Source of the DNA: Zelonia costaricensis
Taxonomy: Eukaryota; Euglenozoa; Kinetoplastea; Trypanosomatida; Trypanosomatidae
Length of the DNA stretch: 64,000 bases
Assembly (NCBI GenBank): GCA_030849075.1
Contig: JASAOO010003521.1
Coordinates: 1-64,000 of the forward strand
Direction: 5' to 3'
The notes under the pieces are model-generated. The model made no database searches. It saw only the letters and a program-made list of their open reading frames with translations, and was not told the origin of the DNA. Both the position numbers and the translations under genes were made by a program. Shown here in pieces: positions 8,762 to 19,173 of this stretch (positions are counted from its first letter, which is position 1; each line of letters starts with the position of its first letter).

Positions 8762-11700
8762 TCAAGCCGAGGCTGACTTGGCCTCCTGCGTGGGGTACCC
8801 CACCGACGCCAGCTTCCGCAGCGTGTCCGCGGCACTCGGCCGACGCGGTGGCTGCGCGCGGGCGGCCGACGCCGATGCGGGCAGCGCCGTGGAAGGCGGC
8901 GGCAGCGTGTCACGGAAGTACGTCCCGGGCCCGGGGTTGTTGTTGAGCTCCAGGTCGGGTCGCTCGCCGACCCCAAACGTGGTGGCGCGCTGCTGCCCGA
9001 GGCCGCCGTGTTCGCCGCGGAAGTACGTGCCAGGGCCGGGATTGTCGTTGCACACGGGTGACGCTCGCTCGCCTCGCCCGAAGCCGGCGCCGCGGCTCGG
9101 GTCGGCGGGGCGGTCGCGGTAGTACGCTCCCGGCCCCGGGTACGCGTTCAGCTCCGGCCCCGGCCGCTCCGCCTGCGCAAACGTGGGCCCCGCGAGGCCC
9201 GCGGCCTGGCCCAGCGCGGTGGTGTGGTACGCACCAGGGCCCGGCGTGCCCGCCCCGTGCACCGCGCCCATACGCGCGCCGAGACCGAAGCTCGGCGCGT
9301 AGGCGTCGCTGGGGACGCTGGCGCGGTCGTACGCACCCGGGCCGGGGGTGTCGCCGCGGTGTGCCGCCGGGTGCGGCCGCTGCACCGCGAGGCCGAACGT
9401 GGACACTCCGCTTCTAAGCACGCTGAACCCGTGGAGGGCGGCGTCGTAGGCGTACGCGCCGGGCCCGGGGTTGGTGTGGAGCACCGGCGAGGGCCGCGCG
9501 GCGAGGCCGAAGCTGGCGCCACCGCCCCGCCCCGGAGCGTCCGCCCCTCCGATCCAGCCCACGTCGTAGGTGCCGGGGCCTGGGTTCGTGTTGAGCAGGA
9601 CGTCGGGCCGCGTCGCGGCGCCGAACGTGGTCGCTGCGGCTGCGGCCGCGGCCCGGCCCACATCCAACCCGCCCAGGTTGTAGCTCCCCGGCCCGGGGAT
9701 GTCGTTGGGGTCTGCCAGCGACGGGCGCAGAGCCGTCCCGAAGCGGACACCCGCGACGGCTGCTCCCGATGCGGTGCCGCCTGAGATGTCGTACGCGCCG
9801 GGGCCCGGCGTGGTGCTCGAGCCCCGCTCCAGCGACTCCATCCGCGCCGCTGTTCCGAACCGCGTGCCGGCTGCGGCCGTGACGTGGGTGTCGTACGTAC
9901 CCGGGCCCGGCACGTCCCGCAGCCCACCCACGGCGGGCCGCTCCGCCAGCCCGAACGCTGCGGAGGGCCCTGGCTGCACGGCGGCGAAGCGCATCGCCGC
10001 GGCATCCACCGGGCTGTAGGCGCCCGGCCCGACGAGGGCGGAGGCGTCAGCGTCACCACTCCGCAGCGGAGGCCGCGCCCCGCGCGGGATCGTGAAGCTC
10101 GGCGCGTGGGCACCCTGCGTCGCCGCCGCGGCAGCAGCGCTGATGTCGTACGCGCCGGGGCCGGGGAGCTGCTCGCGCTGCGCGTCGGTGCCACCCATTG
10201 CACGCGGCGCCTGGGGGAACGTGGCGGCTGCGTGGCTAGGCGGGGGAGGGGGCAGGTCGTACGCACCCGGCCCGATGCCGGCACCCGCAGCGGTCGCGCT
10301 GCCGTCCGCCGCACTCCCGGACGGTGGCATGCGCGGGGCCGTGCCGAAGCGGTGCGCCGCTGCCGAAGTCGCGGCCCCTGCGCCGGTGACGTCGTAGGCC
10401 CCGGGCCCCGGCCCCTCGGCCACCCCCACCGCACCAGCGGACGCCCGCCTCTGCATCGTGAAGCCGCCCGGCACCCGCGCCACCTGCGATGCGAGAAACG
10501 CCGCGGCGGCGTCGTACGCCCCGGGACCGGGCTGCCGTTGCTGCTGCGCCTCCTGCAGCGCCGCCGGCGCACGCGGCGTGGGCGCTGTCCCGAAGCTTGA
10601 CGCGGGCGCGGCGGGGTGGGTGGCTGCGCTCGCGGCGGCAATGTCGTACGCACCCGGCCCCGGCGTCTCCCCCGCTGTCCCCGCCGGCTCCGGGTGCCGG
10701 CCCAGCAGCAGCGCGGCCCGTGCGTGGCTCTGCACCTCCACGGGGTACGCGTAGCTGCCGGGGCCGGGGTACGACGCGTCAGGCGCCGATGTCGTTGCCT
10801 GTGCCGCGGCCTGCCGCTGCGCTGCCCCTGACATGGCCATGCGGTGCGCTGGCGCGCGTGGGTGGACGAGGGCGTCGGCCGTGTCGACGCAGTAGCTGCC
10901 AGGGCCGACATCACTGGCGTACCCTGCGGCGATGGCGGCGGCGCTGGGGTCCGTCAGCCGCGGGGCCGACCCGAAGCGCAGTGCCCCACTCGAGGGCGCG
11001 GCCAGGCGTGGGTCGTACGAGCCGGGCCCCACCCCGCCCGCGCCCCCCTCCACTGCCGCGTCGCCGCCGTCCACGAGACGCGGAGCGTTGGCGAAGGTCG
11101 GGCCCGCTGGGGTCGCTGGCACGGTGGAGGAGGCGTGCAGGTTGGGCGAGTACGCACCGGGGCCGGGCACCACCGCCGCCGCCACATCCGCCAGACCGGC
11201 CACGCCGGTGCCGAAGCGCGCGGCGGGCACCCCGCGCCGCACCAGCGCCTCAGTGACGTCGTACGCGCCCGGCCCAGGCGTTGGGTCTGCTGACGTCGTG
11301 GCATTCGCCGACGTGCCTGTTGTCGCCGCGGCGTGCGGAATGGAGACGCCACCGTGCAGGGGTGGCGGCGGCGGCACCGCGTACGCACCCGGGCCCGGCG
11401 TTGTCGACGCAACTCCAGTGACGCCGGCGTCGGCCGGGCCGCCCGCCTGGCGCGCGGCCGTGCCGAAGCCCCAGCTGGGACCGCCCGGGAAGGCTGGGGG
11501 CACCTGGTATGCACCCGGCCCTGGCGAGCAACTCGCACCATCTCCACCCCCTCCGCCGCCGCCCTCGCCCCCATCCGGCATCGCGTGATCGGCGCTGGGG
11601 TGCCCCGGTGCCGTGGCGAACGCAGCGGCCGCAGTGCGCGGCAGGGTTGCCCGGTACGCCGCCTCCAGGCTGTAGGCGCCCGGGCCCGGCGATGCCGCAT

Positions 11701-14700
11701 CCACAAGTGCAGCAGCTGCAGCGGTATCCGCGGCACCCTGCCCGGCGCGCGGGAAGGTGAAGGCCGCAGGCGTCGCCCACTGTGAACTGCGCGCCAGGCC
11801 GGTCGCGATGTCGTACGCACCGGGCCCCACCCTCGCCGCCGCACCGGCGCCAGCCGCCTCGGCCTCTGGTGACGCGTCGTGTGGTGCACGCGGCGCGGTG
11901 CCGAAGCGGTGGGACGGCACGGCGGGTCGGGTGGCGCTGTCGCTGGGTTCGTAGAGACCCGGTCCAGGGCCGTCACCGCCCGCCGCACCGGCCCCACCTG
12001 CGCCGGCCGCTCCGTCGTGTGTGAAGCGCGGCGCCGAGCCGAAGTGGGCCGCTCGCACGCCGTACGCGGTGCCATCCGCCGTGTCGTCCATCACGTAGGC
12101 GCCGGGACCCGGCGTGTGGCTGCTACTGCTGTGGTGGTGGCCGGACTCGCCGCGCGTGATGTCGGCTCGCGCGAAGCTGACGGACGGGACGGTAGGGTGC
12201 GTCATGCCTGTGTTGGGCTCGTACGCGCCGGGCCCGGGCCCGCTGGCGGCAGCGGCGCCAGCCGCGTTGCTGTGCATCTCCTCACCGAGCATGCGTGGCG
12301 CGGTGGCGAAGCGGGCTGCGTGCGACGCCGCGGTGGTGCTGAGCCACTCCAGCCCAACCTCTGGCATGTACGCGCCGGGACCCGGTCCTGCGGACAGCTG
12401 CGTCCCACTGTTGCCTTCACCTCCTGCTGCAGCTACGCCCGCTGCGAGTCGTGGCGCCGTGCCAAAGGTTGGCCCGCCGTATCCGCCAACGCCGGGCGAT
12501 GCCGCCGCACCCACCACCTGGCCGTCGCGCGTCCGGTCCACCTCGTACGCACCGGGGCCCGGGCCACCACCAGCCCCAGCTCCAGCCGCGCCGCCAACAT
12601 CTCCGTTGAGTCCAACACGCGGTGCCGTGCCGAAGGTGTGCGCTGGCGTGGCGTACACCACATCTGTGGGGTACTGCGGGTCGTACTGCCCGGGGCCGAC
12701 CCCCGCACCACCAGCGCCGCCGCCTCCACCGCGATCCGTCGGCGCACGCCCGAGCACGACACGCGGCGCCATCGCCTCCACCTGTGTGTACTGCAGGCTG
12801 TACGCACCGGGCCCGGGGATGTCGCGCTGGGTCGTCGTATCGGCTCCGGCATCGTGCGCGGCAGCGGTGCCCATGACAGCGCTCCGGGTCGGCGGGCTGA
12901 GGTCTACGACCTCGTACGTCCCAGGGCCGACCCCCTCGCCGTCTCGCGGCCCACCTGCAGCGAAGCGCGGGGCGCGGGCGATGCTGTAGGACGGCGCAAG
13001 CGGGCCTTCGGGGTAGCGCGGGTCGTAGCTGCCAGGGCCCACCACCCCCGAGAAACTCCTGCCCATGCCCATCCCAGCCTCGATCAGCGCCCCGGCGGCG
13101 TTGCTGCTGCTGTTGTAGGAGAAGTAGTGACCATCGCCGCCCACCACATCGGCGAAGCGAGGCGCTGTGCTGAAGGCGACCCCACCCGCGGGCGACGGCG
13201 CCCCCCACGGACCTTGAGCACCGACCTCGTATGCACCAGGGCCGGGCACGTCCTCCGACCTGCCCGGCGCGTCGGCGAAGCGCTGACTCGTCCGTGCCAG
13301 CGAGAAGCTGCGTGGCGCGGCGGCGCGGGGGTCGACCGGGTCGTAGAGCCCCGGGCCTGGTCCCTCCCCAGCCGCGGCGGCGGCGGTGACCGAGTCCCCA
13401 TCCGCGCCCCCCGCAGCGGTGGGCGCCGTCGGCATGACCGCGGCCCTCCCGGCCGGCAGTGCCGGGAGGGAGTAGCTGCCGGGCCCCACCCCGGCGTCCT
13501 CGCTGCACGGCACGGCGAGCAGGCCGCGCGGCGCCCTCCCGATGATGGCGCTGGGCCGGCTCGCGAGCGTCGCCGCTACATCGACGTCGTACGCGCCAGG
13601 ACCGGGCGTCGTACCCCGCTGCTGGAAACTTTCAGCGCTGTCCTCGTCCACCACCCGCTCCCACGGGAAGCGCGGGGCGGTGCTGCCCAGAATCGCGGTC
13701 GGCGCCGACGCGGGCAGCACCGGCAGCGTGTACGCGCCAGGACCCGGCCCGGCCCCGTCCGCCTCGTCCCTCAGCGCCGCGCTCTCCGCCGCCCCGGCAC
13801 GCGGCACGACGCCGCCCTTCACGCGCGGCCGCACGAGCGCCAAGCCGCTCTCCTCATCATACGCGCTGGGGCCCGTGCGCAGCTCCTCCGCCACCCCATC
13901 GGCACCGGCGGCACCCGCATACATGCTCGAGTCCGCCGGCTGCGGGAAGCGCGGCGCCGTGCCGAGCAGCACGCCCCTTGGGACCGGCTGCAGCGCGCGG
14001 TACGCGGCCGCAGTGTCGTACGCACCTGGACCCGGCGCCCACCCCTCCGTCGACGCGTCCGCTGCCGCCGACGAAGCCGTGTCAGCCGCACGTGCTGCGG
14101 CACGCACGGCGGTGCCGAAGGACCACTGCGGGCTGCGCCGCAGCTGGGCTGCCTCACCGCGGTGCACGTCGTACGTCCCAGGACCGGGTGCCAGCAGGCC
14201 GCCGTCGCCGTACAGGAACGGCGACGGCCAAGCGAAGAGCGGCAGCGTGGCTGCTGCATCGTACAGCGGGTCGGCTGCCTCGGCGCTCGAGGTTGCAAGA
14301 GAGCGCAGCGGCCCACGCGGTCCGCGGTCGCGGGGGCGGAAGGCCATGTGCGCCGCCGGGGCCCGCCGCTGCACCCACCGCAGGCCGCTCGCTGTCTCGT
14401 ACGAGGCCGGGCCCGGCCGCCCCCGCGGCACGCCCGCACCGCCGCCGTCCTCGTCGTCCCCCGCGTCGTCTGCCGGCGCTGACGGGAAGCGCTGGCTCGT
14501 GAGGCGCAGCGCGACGCCACTTCCCACGCCCCGCCACCCGCCGCTCCCATCCCCACCAGGGGCACCACCGCGCAGTGCCGCAGCGTCCGCGTCGTCCACC
14601 GGCTGCCCCACCACCCGCCGATCCCGCGTCGCCAGGGACGGGTGGGCGACGAAGGCCGCGGTGGAGGTGCCGATGAACGCGCCACCAGCCCAGTCCCGCC

Positions 14701-17700
14701 ACGGCAGCACCAGTGACGCACGCAGTGCCGCCGCCGTGGCCGCGGCTCGCGCACCCGGCGGCCCGGCATCGCCCGCGGGTGCTGCAGCGGGATCGGCGTT
14801 GAGGGGAGCGGCGGCCTCGGCCGTGGGCGGCGCGCCGGTGAAGTGCGCGCCGTCGGCGGACTTGGGGAAGCGGAAGCCTTGCCGCGCCGTGCCCGGCGCC
14901 TTGCTCTGGTCCACTCGGTCGCCGTCGACGAAGTTGTACGCACCGGGCCCGGGCACCGCGGCGGCCCGCCGCGCCCACGCCGCCGCCCGCACGTAGGCGT
15001 CCCCGTACTGCAGCTGGAGCTGCCGCGCCGACGTGCTGGCGAAGGCAACACCATGGCCGATGAGGGTCTTGACCCCTGCCGATGCCCCTGGCTCGCCGGC
15101 GCCGTCGGCGGGAGGGGAGGCAGCCTCCGCGTCTGCGCGTGCCTCGCCGTCCCCCGCCTCGACACCCTCTGCGCCGCCAGCCTTCTCGGCCACCGTGATG
15201 GCCGTCACCACGACGGCCCGCCGCTCCTCCTCCTCATGCTTGTACATGTCGTAGGCACCGGGGCCCGGGGTGGTGGCGCGGACGGGGGGCATGCGCGGCG
15301 CCCTCGCCATCGCGGCCCCTCGCGGCCCGCGCGCGGCGGAGCTCACGGCGAAGGCCTCATCGACGTGGTACGCACCCGGTCCCGGCACCCCTCGTCGTGG
15401 ACGCATCCGCGGCCGCGAGAGGGCCCGCAGTGGACTCGCCGTCGTCGTCATCGTTGTCGCCGGGTGCGCCTGCCGCGGCGACGGGGCGGCATCGTCCGCG
15501 TCATCCGCGTCCCCTCGCTTGGGCCCTGCGCTTCCGCCGACGGCCCCCGCCACGAGCGGCACCTCTGCCACCACGTCGTCAATCGCAGCCTCTGCTGCCG
15601 CCGCCGCCCCATCCGCTGCTCCGCTGAGGGCTGCGTCGCCTTCGTGCGTGACTTCAGCTGCCGCGGGGCCGTCCGCCGCCGCCGGCACCGGCGCCGGCGG
15701 CGGCGGTGGAGACGCGTGCGGTTGTTCTGCGGGGGGATGTGCGTCCGCGGATGACGGGGGCGGCGCCGGCGCATCGCGCGCTGCGTCCATGAGCAGCTCC
15801 ATGTACGTCCGCCGCTTGCACGACCCGATCGTGGCGGCGCGGGCACGCGGCAGCGTGACCTCCGCGTCGGCCAAGGCGCTGCGGGGCTGCCGTGCGAGCT
15901 GCCCACGTCCCGACGCACGGCCGGCATCGCCACGGCGACGGCCACGCAACCCTGTCGACTTCACCGATGATGACAATGGGGATGACGACGATGAACGTGA
16001 AGACGACACGAGGCTGCTGTCGCTGGATGGCGCCAGCATCACCTCCGCGTACAGTGCCTCGTGTGTCTGGTAGGGGCACGACGCGGCGTGGGCGGCCGGG
16101 TTGACCGCCATGGGGAGGTCGGGGAAGTCAGACCAGTAGCAGGCGCACGTGCGAGCGGCCACCTCGCGCAGCACGACCTCCCCGCCGCGGGCAGTTGCCT
16201 CTCGTCTGGATTTTCTTGTTGCGACTGTTGTGGAGGACACCACGGCCGTGGCCGGGTGCGGCGCGTGCGCTTCGTCGTCGTCGCCGTCCCGCCTCGCTGC
16301 GCGCGCGGTGCCGCGCTTGTGGGTGTGGCGACCGTGGCGGGTGCGGCTCGACGTGCGCCTTGATGCAGGACGCACCTCCTGCCGCGGCGACGACGGGCGT
16401 GAAGCGGGAGAGGAGGAGGGGGTGGTGGGTGACGCGGTGGGCGACGGCTGGCCGGGCCAGCGCAGGCGCACCGTCTCTTGCGCCCTCGCACCGTCGCGGA
16501 AGACTGCACCGCGGTGGTGGACGTGCTGCACCACGCGCACGTCCGAGCTGGGCGATGCAGACCTCAGGGCGCGACGCCGCTGCTGCTGCTGCTGCTGCTG
16601 CTGCTGCACGTTTGCCTGACACGGGCGACCTGTGCAGTGACAAGAGTCGCAGCGGTGGCAGCAGTGCGGGCAGCGGTACGCAGCGGCACGGCGGCCTCGG
16701 CGCTGCGCGTCGTGCAGAACTGCGCCATCGTGCGAGGTGTTGAGGGAGGACGCGGAGGTCGAGGCCGCCCCGGCCCCACGATCGCCGTCCCTCGTCGGGC
16801 TGCCGGTGATGGCAGAGGAGTCGGTGCTGGTCATGATCGGCGACACCACCATCACCGCCGATGTGGCCCTGCGTGCGCTCGATGAGCCAGCGAACGCAGA
16901 CTTCGCCGGCACCGTGTCGTGCGATACGGGGGCAGTTGTGTGACCCGGGCATAGACACGCCGAACGTGCAGCACGGTCGTACCCTCTCTTGCGAGCCTCC
17001 CCCTCCTCCTCGTTCGGGTAGGACTCGACAGCGTAGGTATCGAAGTCGATATCGGGCACACGGATCGCCCTTGCGCTGACTGCGACGGAGACACGATCGG
17101 TGCGCCGCGGCTGGGCGTCTGCGAGTTGCGATGACGGCGCACCGCGGCGGCCTTCATCCTGCATGGAGGCGTAGAGTCGCTGGAAGGAGCGCTGCAGTGC
17201 CTTGACGCCCAGGGCGTGGTCAGCGGAGCCGCCGCCGCTGCCCTCTACACGCGACGCACTCGCAGACCGGCGACCGCTGGTGTACGTGATGGTGGAAGGA
17301 CGTGTTAAGGGGGCCGCCCTGGGGGCCGTGGGAATCCCTGCATCGCGCCAGACCTGGCCACTGACGCCGCCACCGCTGCTGGCAGCGGAGGTCGCCTGCG
17401 TGTCACGGCGCAGCGTGGTTGCGGCAGAGCGTTGCTGCTGCTGCTGCTGCTGCTCGTACTGCCGTACTGCGTGCGCGCGGCTGACGCTACCCATGCTCGG
17501 CGCCTGCAGAAAGTCGTAGTCGTAAGTATCCGCCGTGGGGTCGCGTGGGATGTGGCCGGTGCGTGCGGCGGCGGCGGCAGCGCGGCGTGGTGGCCGGGTG
17601 TGGTGGGACACCTCCACCCTCGTATGGGCGGCGAGGTACGGCGGGGTGCGCGCAGACGCGGTCGCCGCAGCTGCTTCGCGGCTGATCATCCCGTTCGTCT

Positions 17701-17752
17701 CCAGCGCGATCTCGCGCAGGTACTCCGCGTAGGACGACGACATGGACGCCAT
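8762..17752 (-). CDS. Giant sperm-tail PG-rich repeat (STPGR/SHIPPO-type) protein, 2996 residues
   Basis: From about residue 790 to 2950 I count about 46 copies of a PGPGxY core (PGPGAY, PGPGTY, GVGPGSY, PGPGLY) spaced about 45-50 residues apart. Each is usually preceded by Phe-Gly-x-Ala-x-Arg, as in FGTAPRF. This is the sperm-tail PG-rich repeat of ODF3/CIMAP-type proteins, several of which bind or line axonemal microtubules. The head (residues 1-780) is disordered, with polyQ runs near residues 100 and 385 and Cys/His-rich patches: CLCPGH, a cluster with RCPHCCHRCDSCHC near residues 355-380, and CACYW with a later CPYQ near 540-565. The last repeats share the form NNPGPGTYFR. A role as an axonemal or subpellicular microtubule protein is inferred from the family. 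The length is far above the usual few hundred residues. The start is the ATG at 17752 (MASMSSSYAEYLREI); the second Met is an alternative. Confidence 0.93.
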   Translation of the reverse strand: MASMSSSYAEYLREIALETNGMISREAAAATASARTPPYLAAHTRVEVSHHTRPPRRAAAAAARTGHIPRDPTADTYDYDFLQAPSMGSVSRAHAVRQYEQQQQQQQRSAATTLRRDTQATSAASSGGGVSGQVWRDAGIPTAPRAAPLTRPSTITYTSGRRSASASRVEGSGGGSADHALGVKALQRSFQRLYASMQDEGRRGAPSSQLADAQPRRTDRVSVAVSARAIRVPDIDFDTYAVESYPNEEEGEARKRGYDRAARSACLCPGHTTAPVSHDTVPAKSAFAGSSSARRATSAVMVVSPIMTSTDSSAITGSPTRDGDRGAGAASTSASSLNTSHDGAVLHDAQRRGRRAAAYRCPHCCHRCDSCHCTGRPCQANVQQQQQQQQQRRRALRSASPSSDVRVVQHVHHRGAVFRDGARAQETVRLRWPGQPSPTASPTTPSSSPASRPSSPRQEVRPASRRTSSRTRHGRHTHKRGTARAARRDGDDDEAHAPHPATAVVSSTTVATRKSRREATARGGEVVLREVAARTCACYWSDFPDLPMAVNPAAHAASCPYQTHEALYAEVMLAPSSDSSLVSSSRSSSSSPLSSSVKSTGLRGRRRGDAGRASGRGQLARQPRSALADAEVTLPRARAATIGSCKRRTYMELLMDAARDAPAPPPSSADAHPPAEQPHASPPPPPAPVPAAADGPAAAEVTHEGDAALSGAADGAAAAAEAAIDDVVAEVPLVAGAVGGSAGPKRGDADDADDAAPSPRQAHPATTMTTTASPLRALSRPRMRPRRGVPGPGAYHVDEAFAVSSAARGPRGAAMARAPRMPPVRATTPGPGAYDMYKHEEEERRAVVVTAITVAEKAGGAEGVEAGDGEARADAEAASPPADGAGEPGASAGVKTLIGHGVAFASTSARQLQLQYGDAYVRAAAWARRAAAVPGPGAYNFVDGDRVDQSKAPGTARQGFRFPKSADGAHFTGAPPTAEAAAPLNADPAAAPAGDAGPPGARAAATAAALRASLVLPWRDWAGGAFIGTSTAAFVAHPSLATRDRRVVGQPVDDADAAALRGGAPGGDGSGGWRGVGSGVALRLTSQRFPSAPADDAGDDEDGGGAGVPRGRPGPASYETASGLRWVQRRAPAAHMAFRPRDRGPRGPLRSLATSSAEAADPLYDAAATLPLFAWPSPFLYGDGGLLAPGPGTYDVHRGEAAQLRRSPQWSFGTAVRAAARAADTASSAAADASTEGWAPGPGAYDTAAAYRALQPVPRGVLLGTAPRFPQPADSSMYAGAAGADGVAEELRTGPSAYDEESGLALVRPRVKGGVVPRAGAAESAALRDEADGAGPGPGAYTLPVLPASAPTAILGSTAPRFPWERVVDEDSAESFQQRGTTPGPGAYDVDVAATLASRPSAIIGRAPRGLLAVPCSEDAGVGPGSYSLPALPAGRAAVMPTAPTAAGGADGDSVTAAAAAGEGPGPGLYDPVDPRAAAPRSFSLARTSQRFADAPGRSEDVPGPGAYEVGAQGPWGAPSPAGGVAFSTAPRFADVVGGDGHYFSYNSSSNAAGALIEAGMGMGRSFSGVVGPGSYDPRYPEGPLAPSYSIARAPRFAAGGPRDGEGVGPGTYEVVDLSPPTRSAVMGTAAAHDAGADTTTQRDIPGPGAYSLQYTQVEAMAPRVVLGRAPTDRGGGGGAGGAGVGPGQYDPQYPTDVVYATPAHTFGTAPRVGLNGDVGGAAGAGAGGGPGPGAYEVDRTRDGQVVGAAASPGVGGYGGPTFGTAPRLAAGVAAAGGEGNSGTQLSAGPGPGAYMPEVGLEWLSTTAASHAARFATAPRMLGEEMHSNAAGAAAASGPGPGAYEPNTGMTHPTVPSVSFARADITRGESGHHHSSSSHTPGPGAYVMDDTADGTAYGVRAAHFGSAPRFTHDGAAGAGGAGAAGGDGPGPGLYEPSDSATRPAVPSHRFGTAPRAPHDASPEAEAAGAGAAARVGPGAYDIATGLARSSQWATPAAFTFPRAGQGAADTAAAAALVDAASPGPGAYSLEAAYRATLPRTAAAAFATAPGHPSADHAMPDGGEGGGGGGGDGASCSPGPGAYQVPPAFPGGPSWGFGTAARQAGGPADAGVTGVASTTPGPGAYAVPPPPPLHGGVSIPHAAATTGTSANATTSADPTPGPGAYDVTEALVRRGVPAARFGTGVAGLADVAAAVVPGPGAYSPNLHASSTVPATPAGPTFANAPRLVDGGDAAVEGGAGGVGPGSYDPRLAAPSSGALRFGSAPRLTDPSAAAIAAGYASDVGPGSYCVDTADALVHPRAPAHRMAMSGAAQRQAAAQATTSAPDASYPGPGSYAYPVEVQSHARAALLLGRHPEPAGTAGETPGPGAYDIAAASAATHPAAPASSFGTAPTPRAPAALQEAQQQRQPGPGAYDAAAAFLASQVARVPGGFTMQRRASAGAVGVAEGPGPGAYDVTGAGAATSAAAHRFGTAPRMPPSGSAADGSATAAGAGIGPGAYDLPPPPPSHAAATFPQAPRAMGGTDAQREQLPGPGAYDISAAAAAATQGAHAPSFTIPRGARPPLRSGDADASALVGPGAYSPVDAAAMRFAAVQPGPSAAFGLAERPAVGGLRDVPGPGTYDTHVTAAAGTRFGTAARMESLERGSSTTPGPGAYDISGGTASGAAVAGVRFGTALRPSLADPNDIPGPGSYNLGGLDVGRAAAAAAATTFGAATRPDVLLNTNPGPGTYDVGWIGGADAPGRGGGASFGLAARPSPVLHTNPGPGAYAYDAALHGFSVLRSGVSTFGLAVQRPHPAAHRGDTPGPGAYDRASVPSDAYAPSFGLGARMGAVHGAGTPGPGAYHTTALGQAAGLAGPTFAQAERPGPELNAYPGPGAYYRDRPADPSRGAGFGRGERASPVCNDNPGPGTYFRGEHGGLGQQRATTFGVGERPDLELNNNPGPGTYFRDTLPPPSTALPASASAARAQPPRRPSAADTLRKLASVGYPTQEAKSASA
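8880..15395 (-). repeat. Array of about 46 coding repeats of about 140 bp (PG-rich repeats)
   Basis: The DNA encoding the PGPGxY units is a long degenerate tandem array. On the plus strand it shows as recurring gtacgc(a/g)cc(g/c)gg(g/c)cc motifs roughly every 140 bases. Units differ enough in length and sequence that the array is old rather than a recent expansion. The last three units (8880-9130) are the most alike. Confidence 0.85.
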
Positions 17753-17841
17753 TCAGCGTGGCAGCTGCCTTGTCTATGTGTGTGTGTGTGTTTGTGTTCG
17801 TGTATGTGTCTATGTGTGTGTGTTTGTTCGTTTGAACGGCG

Positions 17842-17908
17842 CTTTTATGAATGTGACGCGTGGCAGTGCGTCGCGATGCCGTTGACGGGGGAGGGGTGGG
17901 GTGGGGGA
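17842..17908 (-). promoter_or_regulatory. Weak candidate spliced-leader acceptor for the PG-rich repeat gene
   Basis: The complement of 17886-17908 is a C/T tract, and the first AG after it on the minus strand is at 17843-17842 (ATAAAAG). That would give a 5' UTR of about 89 bases. Other AGs lie nearer the ATG among CA repeats, so this assignment is uncertain. Confidence 0.3.
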
Positions 17909-17939
17909 CTGGAAGCTGCTGTCTGTGCTCCGCCAACGC

Positions 17940-17975
<36 letters not shown>

Positions 17976-19051
17976 GCACGTGCGTCGGTGGTGCGCTTGC
18001 AGCCGAGCGCTTCTCCCCTGCCTCTCTGCGCGTATGCGAGCGCGGGAGTAGACGGGTGGAAGGGCGTTCGTGCGTTGGGGAGGTGCCCTAAACACAGCCG
18101 GCCCCCCTTCGTCTTGTCTTTGCGTCTGGGAATGTGAGCTCGATGTGTGTTGATGGACGTGTTTCTCTGTGTGTGTGTGTGCGGCTGCGCGTCGATCCGC
18201 TGGTCTGTGTGTCTTCAATCGCAAAGGAGAAGAAAAGAACACGGCGACAGCGGCGGCCTGCAGAGAGAGCAAGCGAGCGAGCGAGCGAGAGCGATCAGGA
18301 GGCAAAGGGGGGGGGGAGGAAGTGATGGTGGTTGATGTGGTGGTGGTGGTGGTGCAGGAGCAGCAACTTTGGTCCAGCGCACGCACACACGCGTCCTGTT
18401 TTCAGTTTTCCTTTCCAGCAATGCACATCGTGCAGGCCGGTTTGAGAGAAAGCCTACACACCAACACACAGCAGAGCGCACCGAGCGACTCACATAACCG
18501 CTGCTCACCACCACTGTGTGCGTGCACGTGTTTGCCAGAGCGCGACGCTGGAGTCGCGCCGGCGCGTCCGACATCGGGGGAACCGACGGCAAGAGCGTGT
18601 CTTGCTCGAAGTGGCGAGGACGGGGAGGTGGAGGGGGGGGGGGGTGGGGGCTAACGGTGGGGCAGTTGCTGGACTTAGTGCCGTTTCGACAATTACACAC
18701 TCACACACACACGTTTGAACACAGAATTCATGATTTAGAAGAGAACACACACACACACTCAGAGAGAGAGAGAGCTGCGTCAAGCCGCGCTTCGCAACGT
18801 GGTGGCCTCGGCGGCTTGGTGGTGATGGTATACGCAACAACACACTCCATAGGCTGAGGGCGGGGACGGGGGGAAGAAGATGGACGGGCGAGGTCAGGGG
18901 CTGAGAGGCATCGTGGGTGTCCGCCCCCCCCCAACGCGACCAAACACGCACACGCACCGACACGCAAGTGGGACGTCGGGCTGATCCACATTCATTTCCA
19001 CCTGCCCCCCCTCTCCTTCTCGATCAGCGATGCGTGAGCGCCACTCATCAC

Positions 19052-19173
19052 GTGTGTGTGTGTGTGTGTGTGGGAGCGGTAGGGAAACCAAGGGAGCGAC
19101 AAGGGGGTCTACGAGACGACCGGGGACACCACCACGATCGATGATGAAGTCTACACACACACACACACACACA
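19052..19173. repeat. Facing GT and CA runs able to pair
   Basis: A 21-base GT run (19052-19072) and a 21-base CA run (19153-19173) are separated by 80 bases. As single-stranded RNA the two could pair over about 20 bases. The location is the spacer 3' of sideroflexin. Confidence 0.8.

Noticed and set aside
11879..14482. Plus-strand open frame of 867 codons opposite the PG-rich repeat gene
   Set aside because: It is an antisense shadow of the repeat array. Very GC-rich codons leave few stops on the other strand; its protein is Arg/Ala-rich with no domain, and every supported gene lies on the minus strand.
8880..15395. CRISPR-like or satellite array of about 140-bp units
   Set aside because: The periodic motif is the coding DNA of PGPGxY protein repeats in one open frame; units vary in length and there are no exact repeats with unique spacers.
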